64,000 bases of DNA from Halorubrum salipaludis (GCF_002286985.1 NZ_NSKC01000001.1:124001-188000), one strand, 5' to 3'; shown: positions 8,587 to 17,268, numbered from the stretch's first letter. Program-made: numbers and translations. Notes: generated by a model not told the origin, from the sequence alone.

Positions 8587-9762
8587 ATGGTCGTCGCAAC
8601 TGTCGCCACCCTCGGGGTCGCCGCCGCGGCCAGCCTCTTCATGGCGTGGTCGATCGGGGCCGGCTCCTCCGGGTCGACCCCGTTCGCGCCGGCGGTCGGC
8701 GCCAACGCCATCTCCGTGATGCGCGCGGGGCTCGTCGTCGGGGTGTTGGGCCTGCTCGGCGCGATCCTGCAGGGCGCGAACGTGACGGAAGCGGTGGGGA
8801 CCGAGCTGATCGGCGGCGTCACGCTCACCGCCGGCGCCGCCATCGTGGCGCTGCTCACCGCGGCCGCGCTCGTCGCGATCGGGGTGTTCGCCGGCTACCC
8901 GATCGCGACCGCCTTCACGGTCACCGGCGCGGTCGTCGGCGTCGGGCTCGCGATGGGCGGCGACCCGGCGTGGCCGAAGTACACCGAGATCCTCACGCTG
9001 TGGGTGCTCACCCCGTTCGCCGGCGGCGGGGTCGCCTACGTCGTCGCTCGCGGGCTCATCGGCGACGCGCTCCCGGAGCGACCGCTCACCGCCGCGCTCG
9101 CCGGGCTCGTCGGCGCGATCGTCGCGAACGTCGGATTCGCGCTGCTCGGGCCGGCGGGCGAGCAGGCGTCGCTGTCGGAGGCGCTCGGTCCCGGGCTCGG
9201 GCTCGGCGCGATCGGGACGCCCCTGATCACGGCCGCGGTCGCCGCGATCGTCGCGGTCGCGGTGTACGCCGACCTCGGTCGCGACCGCGAGGGCGCTCAG
9301 CGCCGGTTCCTGCTGGCGATGGGCGGGCTCGTCGCCTTCTCGGCCGGTGGCTCGCAGGTCGGCCTCGCGATCGGCCCGCTCGTGCCGATCTTCAGCGACG
9401 TGGGCGTCCCGCTGTGGGCGCTGCTCGTCGGCGGGGGCGCGGGGCTGCTCGCCGGGTCGTGGACCGGCGCGCCGCGGATGATCAAGGCGATCTCGCAGGA
9501 CTACGCCTCGATGGGACCGCGGCGGTCGATCTCGGCGCTCATCCCGTCGTTCGCGATCGCACAGACCGCCGTCGCGTTCGGGATCCCCGTCTCGTTCAAC
9601 GAGATCATCGTCTCCGCCATCGTCGGCGCGGGCTACGCCGCGGGTGACGCCGGGGTGAGCCGGGCGAAGATGGGGTACACCGTGTTCGCGTGGATCGCGT
9701 CGCTCGTCGGGTCGCTGGCGCTCGGGTTCGGCGTGTACTCGGCCGTGCAGTTCGTGCTGTAA
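8587..9762 (+). CDS. Inorganic phosphate transporter, PiT family
   Basis: This 391-residue integral membrane protein has about ten or eleven hydrophobic segments and the internal duplication of the PiT/PHO-4 family. The first signature is VGANAISVMRAG (about residues 38-50) and the second is VSFNEIIVSAIVGAGYAAG (near 338-356). They correspond to the GANDVANA-type repeats that form the substrate site. PiT permeases move metal-phosphate or sodium-phosphate symport substrates. The N-terminus has no separate signal peptide. Structured repeat copy 2 begins 35 bases after the stop codon in the same orientation. Confidence 0.88.
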   Translation: MVVATVATLGVAAAASLFMAWSIGAGSSGSTPFAPAVGANAISVMRAGLVVGVLGLLGAILQGANVTEAVGTELIGGVTLTAGAAIVALLTAAALVAIGVFAGYPIATAFTVTGAVVGVGLAMGGDPAWPKYTEILTLWVLTPFAGGGVAYVVARGLIGDALPERPLTAALAGLVGAIVANVGFALLGPAGEQASLSEALGPGLGLGAIGTPLITAAVAAIVAVAVYADLGRDREGAQRRFLLAMGGLVAFSAGGSQVGLAIGPLVPIFSDVGVPLWALLVGGGAGLLAGSWTGAPRMIKAISQDYASMGPRRSISALIPSFAIAQTAVAFGIPVSFNEIIVSAIVGAGYAAGDAGVSRAKMGYTVFAWIASLVGSLALGFGVYSAVQFVL

Positions 9763-9796
9763 CGATCACCCGGATCCACGAGCGGTGAGTCTCCAG

Positions 9797-10095
9797 TTAT
9801 ATAGATTAACAGCGGAGCGGTGGTGAATACCTCCAAAGCCCCAGTCGGCTCCGGTCGAGGGGCTCGCTGCGCTCCTCAGTCGCTCGTTTCACTCGCTCCT
9901 CGCGGTGCTTGCGTCGCCCATCTTCCCGGAGCCGACTGCCCCTTTGAGTCCCGCACCGCACAGCACCGCAGCCTCACGCCTCCCCAGCCTCGCGGCTCGC
10001 TCGGGGCTCCCTCCGGTCGCCCACTCCGCTCACCGCTCCCTCGCGCGTGCACCTCGCGCCCGTATCAGGGCGCTCGGCGGCACGCACCGACCGCA
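9797..10095 (+). repeat. Structured repeat element, copy 2
   Basis: TATA-like TTATATA at 9797-9803 comes 34 bases before CTCCAAAGCCC at 9831. The P1 arms are CAGTCGGCTCCGG (9842-9854) and CCGGAGCCGACTG (9926-9938), a perfect 13-bp stem. It differs from the other copies at several positions with matching changes on both arms, the strongest covariation in the set. The intervening loop is 71 bases. The linker CTGCCCCTTTGAGTCCCGC and the block GCCTCACGCCTCCCCAGCCTCG are conserved. P3 (GCGCCC / GGGCGC, loop GTATCA) is identical to copy 1, and P4 (GCGTGC / GCACGC) is retained. The P2 position holds a longer, less clearly paired insert. The element ends 16 bases before the convergent ygfZ-like stop codon. 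Confidence 0.85.
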
Positions 10096-10110
10096 AAGCG
10101 ACGGTGGGAA

Positions 10111-11271
10111 CTACTCGTCGCTCGGGTACGTCGGCAGCCGGGCGGACTGCGCGCTCCCTCTGACGGAGGGGAACGGGAGGTCGGCGCGGGTCGCCGGCAC
10201 CTCCTCGCCGTCGACGCGCACGGTGGGGTCGGCGAGGTCGGCGTCGAACCTGACGAGCGCGAGGGCGATCGGGTCGCCGGCGGCGGGACCGACCGCCGCG
10301 CGGGTCACCTCGCCGACCGCCTCGTCGCCGTCGAAGACGGCCGCGCCGGGAGCGGGCAGGACCTCGTCGTACCCCTCCGGATTCGCGTCGCCGTCGATGT
10401 CGGCGGTCGCGTCGGCGAGGCCGCCGAGGTCGAGCCCGACGAGCCGCCGGCTCGGTCGGCCCTGATTCTCGACGCGGGAGACGACCTCCTGGCCGACGTA
10501 ACAGCCCTTCTCGAAGTCCAGGGCGTTGCGGAGCCCGAGGACGTTCGGCACCGTTCCCTCCAGTTCGTACTCGAAGAGGGGCGTGCCGGCCTCGAGCGAG
10601 AGCGCGTCCCACGTCCGGTAGCCGAAGGGGGCCGCGTTGAGCCCGCGGTTGAGCAGCGTGTCGAGCACCTCTTCGGCGTCCTCGGCGGCGCAGACGACCT
10701 CGTACCCCTCCTCGCCCAGGGGCGCGTCGGTCGCGATCACGGTGACGCCGGCGTCGACCATCGACCCGCGGACGAAGGAGAGCGGCTTCTCGGGGGCCCC
10801 CGGTCCGCCGAGCACCGAGGCGATCTTCTCGGTGGACTTGGGACCGTGGACCCCGAAGACGCCGAGCTCCTCGGAGATGTCGTCGATCGCCACGTCCTGG
10901 ATGAACACCTTGCTTGCCCAGTCCTCGGCGACCGCCTCGGCCCGCTCGGGCGGGAGGAAGACGAGCAGGCGCTCGTCGGCGTTGTACACGTACATGTCCG
11001 TCTCGATGCCGCCCTGCGGGTCGAGCAGGAGCGCGTACACCCCCTGTCCGTCCTCGTCCGGCACCCGGTTGGAGACGGCGTTGTCGACGAACTCGACGCG
11101 GTCTTCGCCCGTGACGGCGAGCACGCCGTACCCCATCTCGATCGCGCCGACGACGTTGCGGACCGCCTTGCCGACGCGCTCGGGCTTCCGGTAGTGGTCG
11201 ACCACCTGACGGCCGCCGCGGTCACGGTACACCGCGCCGTGGGCGCCATGAGTGTCGGAGACGAGAGTCAT
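10111..11271 (-). CDS. YgfZ/GcvT-like folate-binding protein
   Basis: The product is 386 residues from ATG 11271; the longer upstream frame lacks family similarity. It contains the YgfZ/CAF17 signature KGCYVGQE at residues 255-262 with Cys257, in the expected context LDFEKGCYVGQEVVSR, and an aminomethyltransferase-like fold before it (YALLLDPQGGIETDMYVY). The bacterial YgfZ and mitochondrial Iba57 relatives bind tetrahydrofolate and help assemble or repair certain Fe-S proteins. This role is likely here by homology. Haloarchaeal copies are often named aminomethyltransferase, but the KGCYxGQE signature argues for the YgfZ branch. It is transcribed towards structured repeat copy 2. Confidence 0.88.
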   Translation of the reverse strand: MTLVSDTHGAHGAVYRDRGGRQVVDHYRKPERVGKAVRNVVGAIEMGYGVLAVTGEDRVEFVDNAVSNRVPDEDGQGVYALLLDPQGGIETDMYVYNADERLLVFLPPERAEAVAEDWASKVFIQDVAIDDISEELGVFGVHGPKSTEKIASVLGGPGAPEKPLSFVRGSMVDAGVTVIATDAPLGEEGYEVVCAAEDAEEVLDTLLNRGLNAAPFGYRTWDALSLEAGTPLFEYELEGTVPNVLGLRNALDFEKGCYVGQEVVSRVENQGRPSRRLVGLDLGGLADATADIDGDANPEGYDEVLPAPGAAVFDGDEAVGEVTRAAVGPAAGDPIALALVRFDADLADPTVRVDGEEVPATRADLPFPSVRGSAQSARLPTYPSDE

Positions 11272-11391
11272 ACCGGTACGGAGTCGGGCGAGCGGCAAAA
11301 GGCCGCTGGCTTCGGCGGACGCGGGGCGATTCCCTGCCGCCCCCGCACCTCGCGGGTGCATTTCGTGTCGTTACGTCCCGATCCGGTGTCC

Positions 11392-11691
11392 CTACAGACC
11401 GAGCCGGTCGCGGACGGCGTCGACGAGGGAGCCCGCTCCGTCGTCAATCTGGTCCTCGGGGTCGGGGATGACGCGGTCGTGCGGGTACACGCGGACCCGT
11501 TCCCGACTCTCGACGGTGATGAGCGAGTCCTCTTTCAGCGCCGACAGCGCCTCCTCGACGGCGTCGATGTCGGCGTCGACGGCCGCGCGCAGCTCCAGCA
11601 CCGTCATCCCCTCGTCGCCGCGGTCGACGAGCGCGTCCAGCAGCGCGACCTCGACGTCCGGCCGGTCGCGGTACTCCGGCTTTGCGGCCAT
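11392..11691 (-). CDS. Small winged-helix protein (99 aa)
   Basis: This is a 99-residue acidic protein. The N-terminal two-thirds reads as a winged-helix fold: helix (VEVALLDALVDRG), a TVLELRAAVDADIDAVEEAL helix-turn-helix-like segment, then a basic wing (LITVESRERVRVYPH). Haloarchaea have conserved proteins of this size (I recall DUF6432, unverified). It could be a transcription regulator, but no operator is visible. It lies 120 bases upstream of the ygfZ-like gene on the same strand and 71 bases downstream of archaemetzincin. Confidence 0.7.
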   Translation of the reverse strand: MAAKPEYRDRPDVEVALLDALVDRGDEGMTVLELRAAVDADIDAVEEALSALKEDSLITVESRERVRVYPHDRVIPDPEDQIDDGAGSLVDAVRDRLGL

Positions 11692-11762
11692 ACATCGCAG
11701 TTAGACAGGATACGGTTTACGTCTACCGGCGGCGGGGAGTCGCCGACGGAGCAGCGAGACGT

Positions 11763-12284
11763 CTACCGGACGAGCCGCGAACAGGAGCCGCAGAGGTTCT
11801 CCTCTTTCACGTCGACCTCGCGGACCGTCGGCGAGAAGGACATGACGCACTTGCTGTTGTCGCAGTGCTCCAAGCCGAGCGTGTGGCCGATCTCGTGGAC
11901 GACCTCCTTGCGGACGCGGTCGGAGAACACGTCGACCGCGGGCTTCGTCGAGACGCCCCCGTCGGAGGAGGTGCGGAGGCGATGGGTCGAGATCACGGAG
12001 CCGCTGCCGTTGAGGTACGCGAGCCCGAACACGTAGTTCCGGCGGCGGTAGTAGAGGTCGCGCGGGGTGATCCCGATGTTCTTGTCGCCGCCCCCGACGC
12101 GACCGACGGTCTCGATGAGGTCCTCGGCGCGGTACTGGTCGCGGTCGCCGTCGTAGGCCGTCTCGGGGATCGGCTGGTCGTCGTGGACGGTCACGTCGCA
12201 GTCGTACACCGAACGGAGCGCGGCGGAGGCCTCGCGTTTCACGCGGGGGGTGACCTCCCCGACTGGGACGATGTCCACGAGCAT
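11763..12284 (-). CDS. amzA: Archaemetzincin (zinc metalloprotease)
   Basis: This 173-residue single-domain metalloprotease has the full archaemetzincin signature: [12 protein letters not shown] starting at residue 130 (zinc ligands His130, His134 and His140, catalytic Glu131), then four residues to a second Cys and the Met of the met-turn (CVM), and a C-terminal CGSC pair. The four cysteines would bind the second structural zinc seen in this family. ATG 12284 (MLVDIVPVG) fits the family N-terminus better than the upstream in-frame Met. Its physiological substrates are unknown. It is divergent from the UPF0146 gene, with only 39 bases between starts. Confidence 0.93.
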   Translation of the reverse strand: MLVDIVPVGEVTPRVKREASAALRSVYDCDVTVHDDQPIPETAYDGDRDQYRAEDLIETVGRVGGGDKNIGITPRDLYYRRRNYVFGLAYLNGSGSVISTHRLRTSSDGGVSTKPAVDVFSDRVRKEVVHEIGHTLGLEHCDNSKCVMSFSPTVREVDVKEENLCGSCSRLVR

Positions 12285-12323
12285 GGAACCGCTTATGACC
12301 GCCGCAATCATAAAGCCCGCGCC

Positions 12324-12836
12324 GTGGTCTCATCCACCCGTCGCGCGCTGGTCGAAGAAATTGCGGGACACGACCGCCTCGTCGAGGTCGGCGTCGGCGA
12401 CCGACCGGGGGTCGCGCGAGCGCTCGCGGAGCGGGGGTGCCGGGTCGTCGCCGTCGACGTCGAACCGGGAGACCGGACGCGGGCGGCCGCACAAGAAACC
12501 GAGAGCGAGGAGGTTGCGGGGTCGCTCCGCGTCCGGCGAGGGGACATCCTCGCGCTCGCGGACGGGAAAAGTGAACGCGACGGCGATCCCCTCGCTGACC
12601 CCGACGACGACGCGGACGGCCGCACCGCGGTCGGCGCGGTGTACGCGTGTCACCTTCCGGCCGAACTGCAGAGCCCGACCGTCGCGCTCGCCGACCGGCT
12701 CGACGCGGCCTGCGCGTTCACCACCCTCGGGTTCGAGGAGCCTGTCGTCCCGGTGCGGCGGCGTTCCGTCGACGGAGCCGTGCTGTACGTCGCACGGGAC
12801 GGGGAGCGCGGGGGACCGCCGCCAGACCCGGAATGA
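12324..12836 (+). CDS. UPF0146 family protein
   Basis: From the GTG at 12324 the product is 170 residues. It resembles UPF0146, a family of small archaeal Rossmann-like proteins related to methyltransferases. The N-terminal motif [20 protein letters not shown] and the following acidic strand VVAVDVEPG look like a degenerate SAM-binding site, and the C-terminal half has [11 protein letters not shown] typical of the family. The GTG start is chosen because upstream sequence belongs to the divergent amzA promoter and no ATG occurs in the first conserved stretch. No activity has been assigned to the family, to my knowledge. Confidence 0.78.
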   Translation: MVSSTRRALVEEIAGHDRLVEVGVGDRPGVARALAERGCRVVAVDVEPGDRTRAAAQETESEEVAGSLRVRRGDILALADGKSERDGDPLADPDDDADGRTAVGAVYACHLPAELQSPTVALADRLDAACAFTTLGFEEPVVPVRRRSVDGAVLYVARDGERGGPPPDPE

Positions 12837-12918
12837 GCCGACGGGAGCGAAACCGAACGAACCCGACCGGATCGACGAGAACCCGAACGTTCTTTCCCGT
12901 TCCTGCCGGCGTACGGGT

Positions 12919-13782
12919 ATGCAGGTCGACGCAGTCGTCCTCGACATCGACGGGGTGTTGGTCGACGTGGCGGACTCCTACCGGCGGGCCATCATCGAGT
13001 CCGTCGAACGAGTGTGTGACAAGACGATCGATCGCGACGCGGTCCAGTCGTTCAAGGACGCCGGCGGGTTCAACAACGACTGGGAGCTGACGAACGCGGC
13101 TGCCCTCTACGTGCTCGCCCGCCGCGAGGGGCTCGGGATGGACGTGGAGACGTTCACCGACCGAGTCGCCGAGGAGGGCGGCGGGCTCGACGCCGCGAAG
13201 GCGGTCGTCGGCGACCTCCCCCGCGTCGCGCAGGCGCGCGTCCGCGACCAGTGGGACACCGACCGCCTCCGCGAGACGTTTCAGGCGCTGTACCTCGGCG
13301 CGGACCTGTACCGCGAGCTGGAGGGCGGCGAGCCGCCGCTGTCGGCGCCGGGATACATCCACGACGAGCCGACCCTGGTCGATCCCGAGACGATCGCCGA
13401 CCTCACCGACCGGTTCGACGTGGGCGTGTTAACCGGGCGGCCCGCCGCCGAGGCGGAGATCGCCTTGGAGCGCGTCGGCCTCGACGTGCCCGAGGACCGG
13501 CGGTTCACGATGGACGACTGGGAGGAGGGGAAGCCGCACCCGCGGGCCCTGGTGACCCTCGCGGAGCGGTTCGACGCCGACCGGGTCGCCTTCGCCGGCG
13601 ACACGCTCGACGACGTGCGGACCGCGCGCAACGCCGACGACGAGGACGCGAGCCGCGTCTACTACGGGATCGGCGTCCTCACCGGCGGCCTGACCGGCGA
13701 GGATGGGCGTCGGAAGTACACCGAGGTCGGTGCGGACGCGGTCGTCGAAGACGTGAACGAGCTGGTGACGCTGTTGGAGTAG
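12919..13782 (+). CDS. HAD-superfamily hydrolase (TIGR01548-like)
   Basis: This 287-residue phosphatase-like protein has the HAD motifs. Motif I is DIDGVLVD (nucleophile Asp near residue 9), motif II is the Thr of VGVLTGRP (near 175), the motif III Lys is in [10 protein letters not shown], and motif IV is [12 protein letters not shown]. The C-terminal part and the cap match the archaeal TIGR01548 subfamily as I remember it. The substrate is not known. It follows the UPF0146 gene by 82 bases on the same strand, with tRNA(CAU) convergent downstream. Confidence 0.85.
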   Translation: MQVDAVVLDIDGVLVDVADSYRRAIIESVERVCDKTIDRDAVQSFKDAGGFNNDWELTNAAALYVLARREGLGMDVETFTDRVAEEGGGLDAAKAVVGDLPRVAQARVRDQWDTDRLRETFQALYLGADLYRELEGGEPPLSAPGYIHDEPTLVDPETIADLTDRFDVGVLTGRPAAEAEIALERVGLDVPEDRRFTMDDWEEGKPHPRALVTLAERFDADRVAFAGDTLDDVRTARNADDEDASRVYYGIGVLTGGLTGEDGRRKYTEVGADAVVEDVNELVTLLE

Positions 13783-13808
13783 AAAACGAGAAAACGGGAG
13801 ATAGAGGA

Positions 13809-13884
13809 TGGGCCTTGCCGGATTTGAACCGGCGATCACTCCGTTATGAGCGGAGGGCTTTGAGCCAGACTAAGCTAAAGGCCC
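13809..13884 (-). tRNA. tRNA with anticodon CAU, probably tRNA-Ile2
   Basis: Read on the minus strand, a perfect 7-bp acceptor stem GGGCCTT/AAGGCCC encloses a D arm, an anticodon arm CTCCG-CTCATAA-CGGAG with anticodon CAT, and a T arm containing GGTTCAAATCC, plus discriminator A. There is no intron. Haloarchaeal elongator tRNA-Met normally carries an intron and the initiator has an A1-U72 pair. This intronless G1-C72 gene is therefore more likely the AUA-reading tRNA-Ile2, whose C34 is converted to agmatidine. That identity is an inference; elongator Met remains possible. Confidence 0.85.
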
Positions 13885-13927
13885 GACAGATCCGGGATAT
13901 ACGAGGCACGTTCTTTAGCCTACCGCA

Positions 13928-14392
13928 TTACCCCGATCGGAGGCGATCGAGGACCGTGTCAAGCCGGTACTCGGTGTGCCAGTTCACGTTCGCCCGGTTG
14001 TTGTTCGCGGCGGGTTCGTACCGGATCGTGGTCGCCGTCGATCCGGCGTCTTCGATCGGGACGAGATAGATCTCCTCGTTCGTGACGTTCAGGGCTGCGA
14101 AGTAGTCGATCTCGCCGTCGTATCCCTCTCGTTCGTACCCCTCGCTTTTCGTCCGAACGCTTCGGGTCCGGAACTCCACCGCACCGTCGCGTTTGCCGTC
14201 GAACGCGGTCTTGACCTGTATCCGGTGAAAGCTGCCGTCGATCTCCATCACGAGGTCGTATGGTTCGTTATCGTACGCCGGGGTGAGGACGGAGACGCCG
14301 CGAGCGATCAGCTCCGCCGTGACGATCGCTTCCGTGGCCTGTCCGCGCTTCTGAGGTTCGCCGAGTCGGTCGTACTGCTCGGAGCGCGACAT
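13928..14392 (-). CDS. PD-(D/E)XK nuclease, group I intron endonuclease-like
   Basis: From ATG 14392 (MSRSEQYDRLGEPQKRGQAT) the product is 154 residues. It shows a PD-(D/E)XK core: a conserved Glu in the first helix (ATEAIVTAELIARG), the acidic strand YDLVMEIDG, the catalytic IQVKTA with Lys, and DYFAALN after it. This matches the family of group I-intron-associated PD-(D/E)XK endonucleases (I-Ssp6803I-like). It is sandwiched between two tRNA genes on the same strand and probably shares their transcript. No intron-like ribozyme was found near it. A free-standing homing or defence nuclease, or a tRNA-gene-associated parasite, are the main options. Confidence 0.75.
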   Translation of the reverse strand: MSRSEQYDRLGEPQKRGQATEAIVTAELIARGVSVLTPAYDNEPYDLVMEIDGSFHRIQVKTAFDGKRDGAVEFRTRSVRTKSEGYEREGYDGEIDYFAALNVTNEEIYLVPIEDAGSTATTIRYEPAANNNRANVNWHTEYRLDTVLDRLRSG

Positions 14393-14454
14393 ACGACGCC
14401 CTGCGTCGGTTTCGTACAAAACGCGTGGTCGTCATCAAGACCGTATGAAAGAAG

Positions 14455-14563
14455 CGCCGAAGCCAGGACTCGAACCTGGGACCGCCTCGTGACTGTGACG
14501 TCCGGGGGGAAACCCACCGAGCGTCGTAACAGCGAGGCGCTCTACCAACTGAGCTACTTCGGC
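14455..14563 (-). tRNA. tRNA-Asn (GUU) with a 36-base archaeal intron
   Basis: The acceptor stem GCCGAAG/CTTCGGC, D arm GCTC/GAGC, T arm CCAGG-TTCGAGT-CCTGG and discriminator G are all clear on the minus strand. The 5' exon is 37 bases, ending CTGTTA (anticodon GTT). The 3' exon is 36 bases, beginning A-CGAGG. The intron of 36 bases sits at the canonical 37/38 position. Its ends make a textbook bulge-helix-bulge: a CUGU/ACAG 4-bp helix flanked by 3-base bulges UCA and UAC, then GACG/CGUC inside the intron. The mature tRNA would be 73 bases plus CCA. The CCA-adding enzyme gene lies next door. Confidence 0.92.
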
Positions 14564-14736
14564 TCATCTCCGAGTACTCGACTCGTTTTGATAGGGCTTT
14601 CGTTTCCGCCCGACGCGAGTGCGATCAGTTGGCGCGGCGCAGTCGAACCCGCCCCTCGTCTCCCGATCGCGATCCCGATCACCGCTTTCGCGCGGCCACC
14701 GACACGTTTTCGGCCGAACCGCGAGAAGCCGACTCC

Positions 14737-16149
14737 ATGGACGATCTCGAGGCGGTGCTGTCGCGCGTTCGCGACCGGGTGGTGCCCGAGCCGGCGGAGC
14801 GCGAGCACCTGCGAGCCGTCGCCGCCGATCTCACCGAGCGGACCCGGGAGGCGATCGCCGACCTCCCCGTCGACGCCGACGTGGTGCAGGTGGGGTCGAC
14901 GGCGCGGGGCACGTGGGTCTCCGGCGACCGCGACATCGATCTCTTCGTACGGTTCGACGCCGACCTCGACCGCGAACAGCTGGAGGAGTACGGGCTCGCC
15001 GTCGGCCACGCCGTCCTCCCCGACGGCCACGAGGAGTACGCCGAACACCCCTACGTGAAGGGCACCCACGAGGGGTTCGACGTGGATCTCGTCCCCTGTC
15101 ACGACGTGGCGACCGCCGGCGACCTCGTCTCCGCCGTCGACCGCACCCCCTTCCACGACGCGTACCTGTCCGCGCGGCTGGACGAGGACCTCGCCGACGA
15201 CGTGGTGCTCGCGAAGGCGTTCCTGAAGGGGATCGGCGCGTACGGCAGCGACCTCCGCACCGAGGGGTTCTCGGGGTACCTGACCGAGCTGCTCGTCTTG
15301 GAGCTCGGCGGGTTCGTCCCCCTCGTGGAGTCCGCGCGGAGCTGGCACCCTCCCGTGGAGTTCGACCCTGAGGGCCACGCCGAGCGGACCTTCGACGACC
15401 CGCTGGTCGTGGTGGATCCGACCGACCCGACGCGGAACGTCGCGGCCGTGCTCTCGGCGGCGAACCTCGCGCGGTTCCAGCACTACGCCCGCGAACTGCT
15501 CGCGACGCCGAGCGAGGAGCCGTTCGAACCCGAAGCGCTGACGCCGCTCGGCCCGGGCGACGTTCGCGACCACCTCGACCGGCGAGAGACGACGCCGGCC
15601 GCCGTCGTGTTCGACGCGCCCGACGTGGTCGACGACCAGCTGTGGCCACAGCTCCGGCGGTCGCTCGACGGGGTCGTCCGGGGACTGAACGAGCGCGGCT
15701 TCGACGTGCTCCGCGCGCAGGCGATGACGGACGCGGCGGACGGGGCGGACAACGGAGGCGACGGTAGAGACGACAACGAGTCCGGCGCCGAGCGCGCAGC
15801 GCTGTACGCCGAACTGGAGGTCGCGACGCGGCCGGCCGTAGTGCGCCACGAGGGGCCCCCGGTCGCGGTGCGGAAGCACGCCGCGAGCTTCTACGAGTCG
15901 TACGCCGACGACGTGGACCCGGAGACCTACGGCCCGTTCATCGACGGCGACCGGTACGTCGTCGAGCGGGAGCGGGAGTTCACGACGGTCCGCGAGTACC
16001 TCGAAAGCGACGCGGCCGGGGACGTGGCGCTCGGCGCGCAGGTCGAGCGGGAGTTCGCCGAGCGCGACGTGCTCGTCGGCGACGCGGTGGCGACGCTCGC
16101 GCCCGCGTTCGGAGTGCCGCTCAGGGAGTTCTACGAGCCGCATCCGTAG
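14737..16149 (+). CDS. cca: CCA-adding tRNA nucleotidyltransferase, archaeal class I
   Basis: This enzyme adds or repairs the 3' CCA end of tRNAs using CTP and ATP. It has 470 residues, slightly longer than the common 440-450 because of an acidic Gly/Asp-rich insert near residues 330-350. The class I polymerase-beta motif is clear: GSTARGTWVSGDRDIDLF (about 52-70), with the catalytic Asp pair and a third carboxylate in GFDVDLVPCH. The substrate-binding helices and tail domain also look complete. The gene is divergent from the adjacent intron-containing tRNA-Asn, with about 170 bases between them. Confidence 0.95.
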   Translation: MDDLEAVLSRVRDRVVPEPAEREHLRAVAADLTERTREAIADLPVDADVVQVGSTARGTWVSGDRDIDLFVRFDADLDREQLEEYGLAVGHAVLPDGHEEYAEHPYVKGTHEGFDVDLVPCHDVATAGDLVSAVDRTPFHDAYLSARLDEDLADDVVLAKAFLKGIGAYGSDLRTEGFSGYLTELLVLELGGFVPLVESARSWHPPVEFDPEGHAERTFDDPLVVVDPTDPTRNVAAVLSAANLARFQHYARELLATPSEEPFEPEALTPLGPGDVRDHLDRRETTPAAVVFDAPDVVDDQLWPQLRRSLDGVVRGLNERGFDVLRAQAMTDAADGADNGGDGRDDNESGAERAALYAELEVATRPAVVRHEGPPVAVRKHAASFYESYADDVDPETYGPFIDGDRYVVEREREFTTVREYLESDAAGDVALGAQVEREFAERDVLVGDAVATLAPAFGVPLREFYEPHP

Positions 16150-16200
16150 TGGCACGGAGGGGTCCGAGAGCGCGGCCGAGAACTGCGACCGAAGAGCAGC

Positions 16201-16515
16201 CTACCGCGAGAGCCGATCCGAGACGAGGTACACGAGCGCGACGAGCGCGAGCAGGACGGCGCCGACCGCCGACATGAACGCCGCGACCCGCGGGAAGACC
16301 AGCCAGAAAGCGACGTAAAACGAGAACGCGAACGCGAGCAGACCGGCGATCACCACCCCGCGGGTCGGGTTCTGGACGGCGGCGACGAACGCGCGCTGCG
16401 GGAGCGAGAGATCCCCGAAGTCGACCGGCACGTCGGGTTCGTCGGCGTCGTCGGGACTCTCGCCCGGAGCCTCGGTGGTCGAGGCGTCGATCCGATCCTC
16501 GGCGTCGTCGGTCAC
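16201..16515 (-). CDS. Small two-helix membrane protein (104 aa)
   Basis: An acidic, disordered N-terminal segment (residues 1-35) precedes a conserved-looking amphipathic stretch (LSLPQRAFVAAVQNPTRG) and two membrane helices at about 53-75 and 78-98, ending in a short basic tail. This layout is common among haloarchaeal hypothetical membrane proteins, and I do not recognise a named function. It converges with cca and precedes the crcB pair by 52 bases going leftward, possibly in one transcript with them. Confidence 0.65.
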   Translation of the reverse strand: MTDDAEDRIDASTTEAPGESPDDADEPDVPVDFGDLSLPQRAFVAAVQNPTRGVVIAGLLAFAFSFYVAFWLVFPRVAAFMSAVGAVLLALVALVYLVSDRLSR

Positions 16516-16567
16516 GCAAAGCGGTAGGGTCCGGACCCGCCTGTACCTGTCGTTCCCCGAACCGCGG

Positions 16568-16924
16568 TCAGGCGAGCGCGCCGCCGACAGCCGCCCCGAC
16601 GAGGAACGCGAGCAGCGCGACCGTCAAGTTCGCGGCCGCGAACCCGACCGCGGCTCGTCGCTCGCCGTCGGCCGCGGTCGAGACGGTTTCGACGGCGAAC
16701 GAGGAGAACGTCGTGAACGCGCCGCAGAACCCGACGGCGGCGAGGAGCGTCGCCTCCGAGCCGATCGGCGCGGCGAGGAGGACGCCGAGCGAGAGGCTCC
16801 CGAGCGCGTTGACGACCACGACCGAGCGGCGCCCCTCGACCCGGAGGCCGACCGCGTGCCGGGCCGCGGCGCCGGCCGATCCGCCGATTCCGACGAGGAC
16901 GGCCGCAAACAGCGGATCGGTCAC
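16568..16924 (-). CDS. crcB: CrcB/Fluc fluoride channel subunit (downstream copy)
   Basis: The product is 118 residues from GTG 16924, the normal CrcB length. It has four predicted membrane helices and the family signatures: an N-terminal GGSAGAAARHAVG with the conserved Arg, a VNALGSLSLGVLLA segment, and the TM3 break motif GFCGAFTTFSSFAVET carrying the Phe-box residues of the fluoride path. The GTG overlaps the last four bases of the upstream crcB copy (GTGA), so both are translated from one message. In archaea and Gram-positives such pairs form heterodimers with dual topology. Confidence 0.9.
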   Translation of the reverse strand: MTDPLFAAVLVGIGGSAGAAARHAVGLRVEGRRSVVVVNALGSLSLGVLLAAPIGSEATLLAAVGFCGAFTTFSSFAVETVSTAADGERRAAVGFAAANLTVALLAFLVGAAVGGALA

Positions 16925-17268
16925 AGTCGCCCCCCGACGAACAGCCCGGCCGCGGCGGCCGCGAGCCCGGCGACGTAGCTCGCGGCGACGTACGCGGCGC
17001 CGGCGGTCGTTCCGAGCGACGCGGCGTCGGCGACGAAGGTGCTGTAGGTGGTGAACGAGGAGAGCGCGCCGGTCCCGACGAACAGCCGCGTCCGGCGGCT
17101 CGGTGCGCACGCGAGCAACACGCCGAGCGCGAAGGAGCCGAGGACGTTCGCGAGGAGGGTCCCGACGCCGGTCGCGTCGCCGGCGGCGACGTCGACCCCG
17201 TGTCTGGCGACGGCGCCGACGAACCCGCCGAGCGCGACGAGGAGGAACCCGAGCGGCGTCCGTTCCAT
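16921..17268 (-). CDS. crcB: CrcB/Fluc fluoride channel subunit (upstream copy)
   Basis: The product is 115 residues from ATG 17268 (MERTPLGFLLVALGGFVGAV). It has four helices, with GGFVGAVARHGVD, LLANVLGSFALGVLL and GTGALSSFTTYSTF matching the conserved positions of its downstream paralogue. The two copies are clearly diverged rather than a recent duplication. Together they would export fluoride as a dimeric channel. I looked for a crcB-type fluoride riboswitch upstream and saw none. The HerA-like gene ends 22 bases upstream on the same strand, so the three genes could be co-transcribed. Confidence 0.9.
   Translation of the reverse strand: MERTPLGFLLVALGGFVGAVARHGVDVAAGDATGVGTLLANVLGSFALGVLLACAPSRRTRLFVGTGALSSFTTYSTFVADAASLGTTAGAAYVAASYVAGLAAAAAGLFVGGRL

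Noticed and set aside
13809-13884. tRNA-Met elongator or initiator
   Set aside because: The initiator needs an A1-U72 pair and haloarchaeal elongator Met normally has an intron. The G1-C72 intronless gene fits Ile2 better, though this is not proven.
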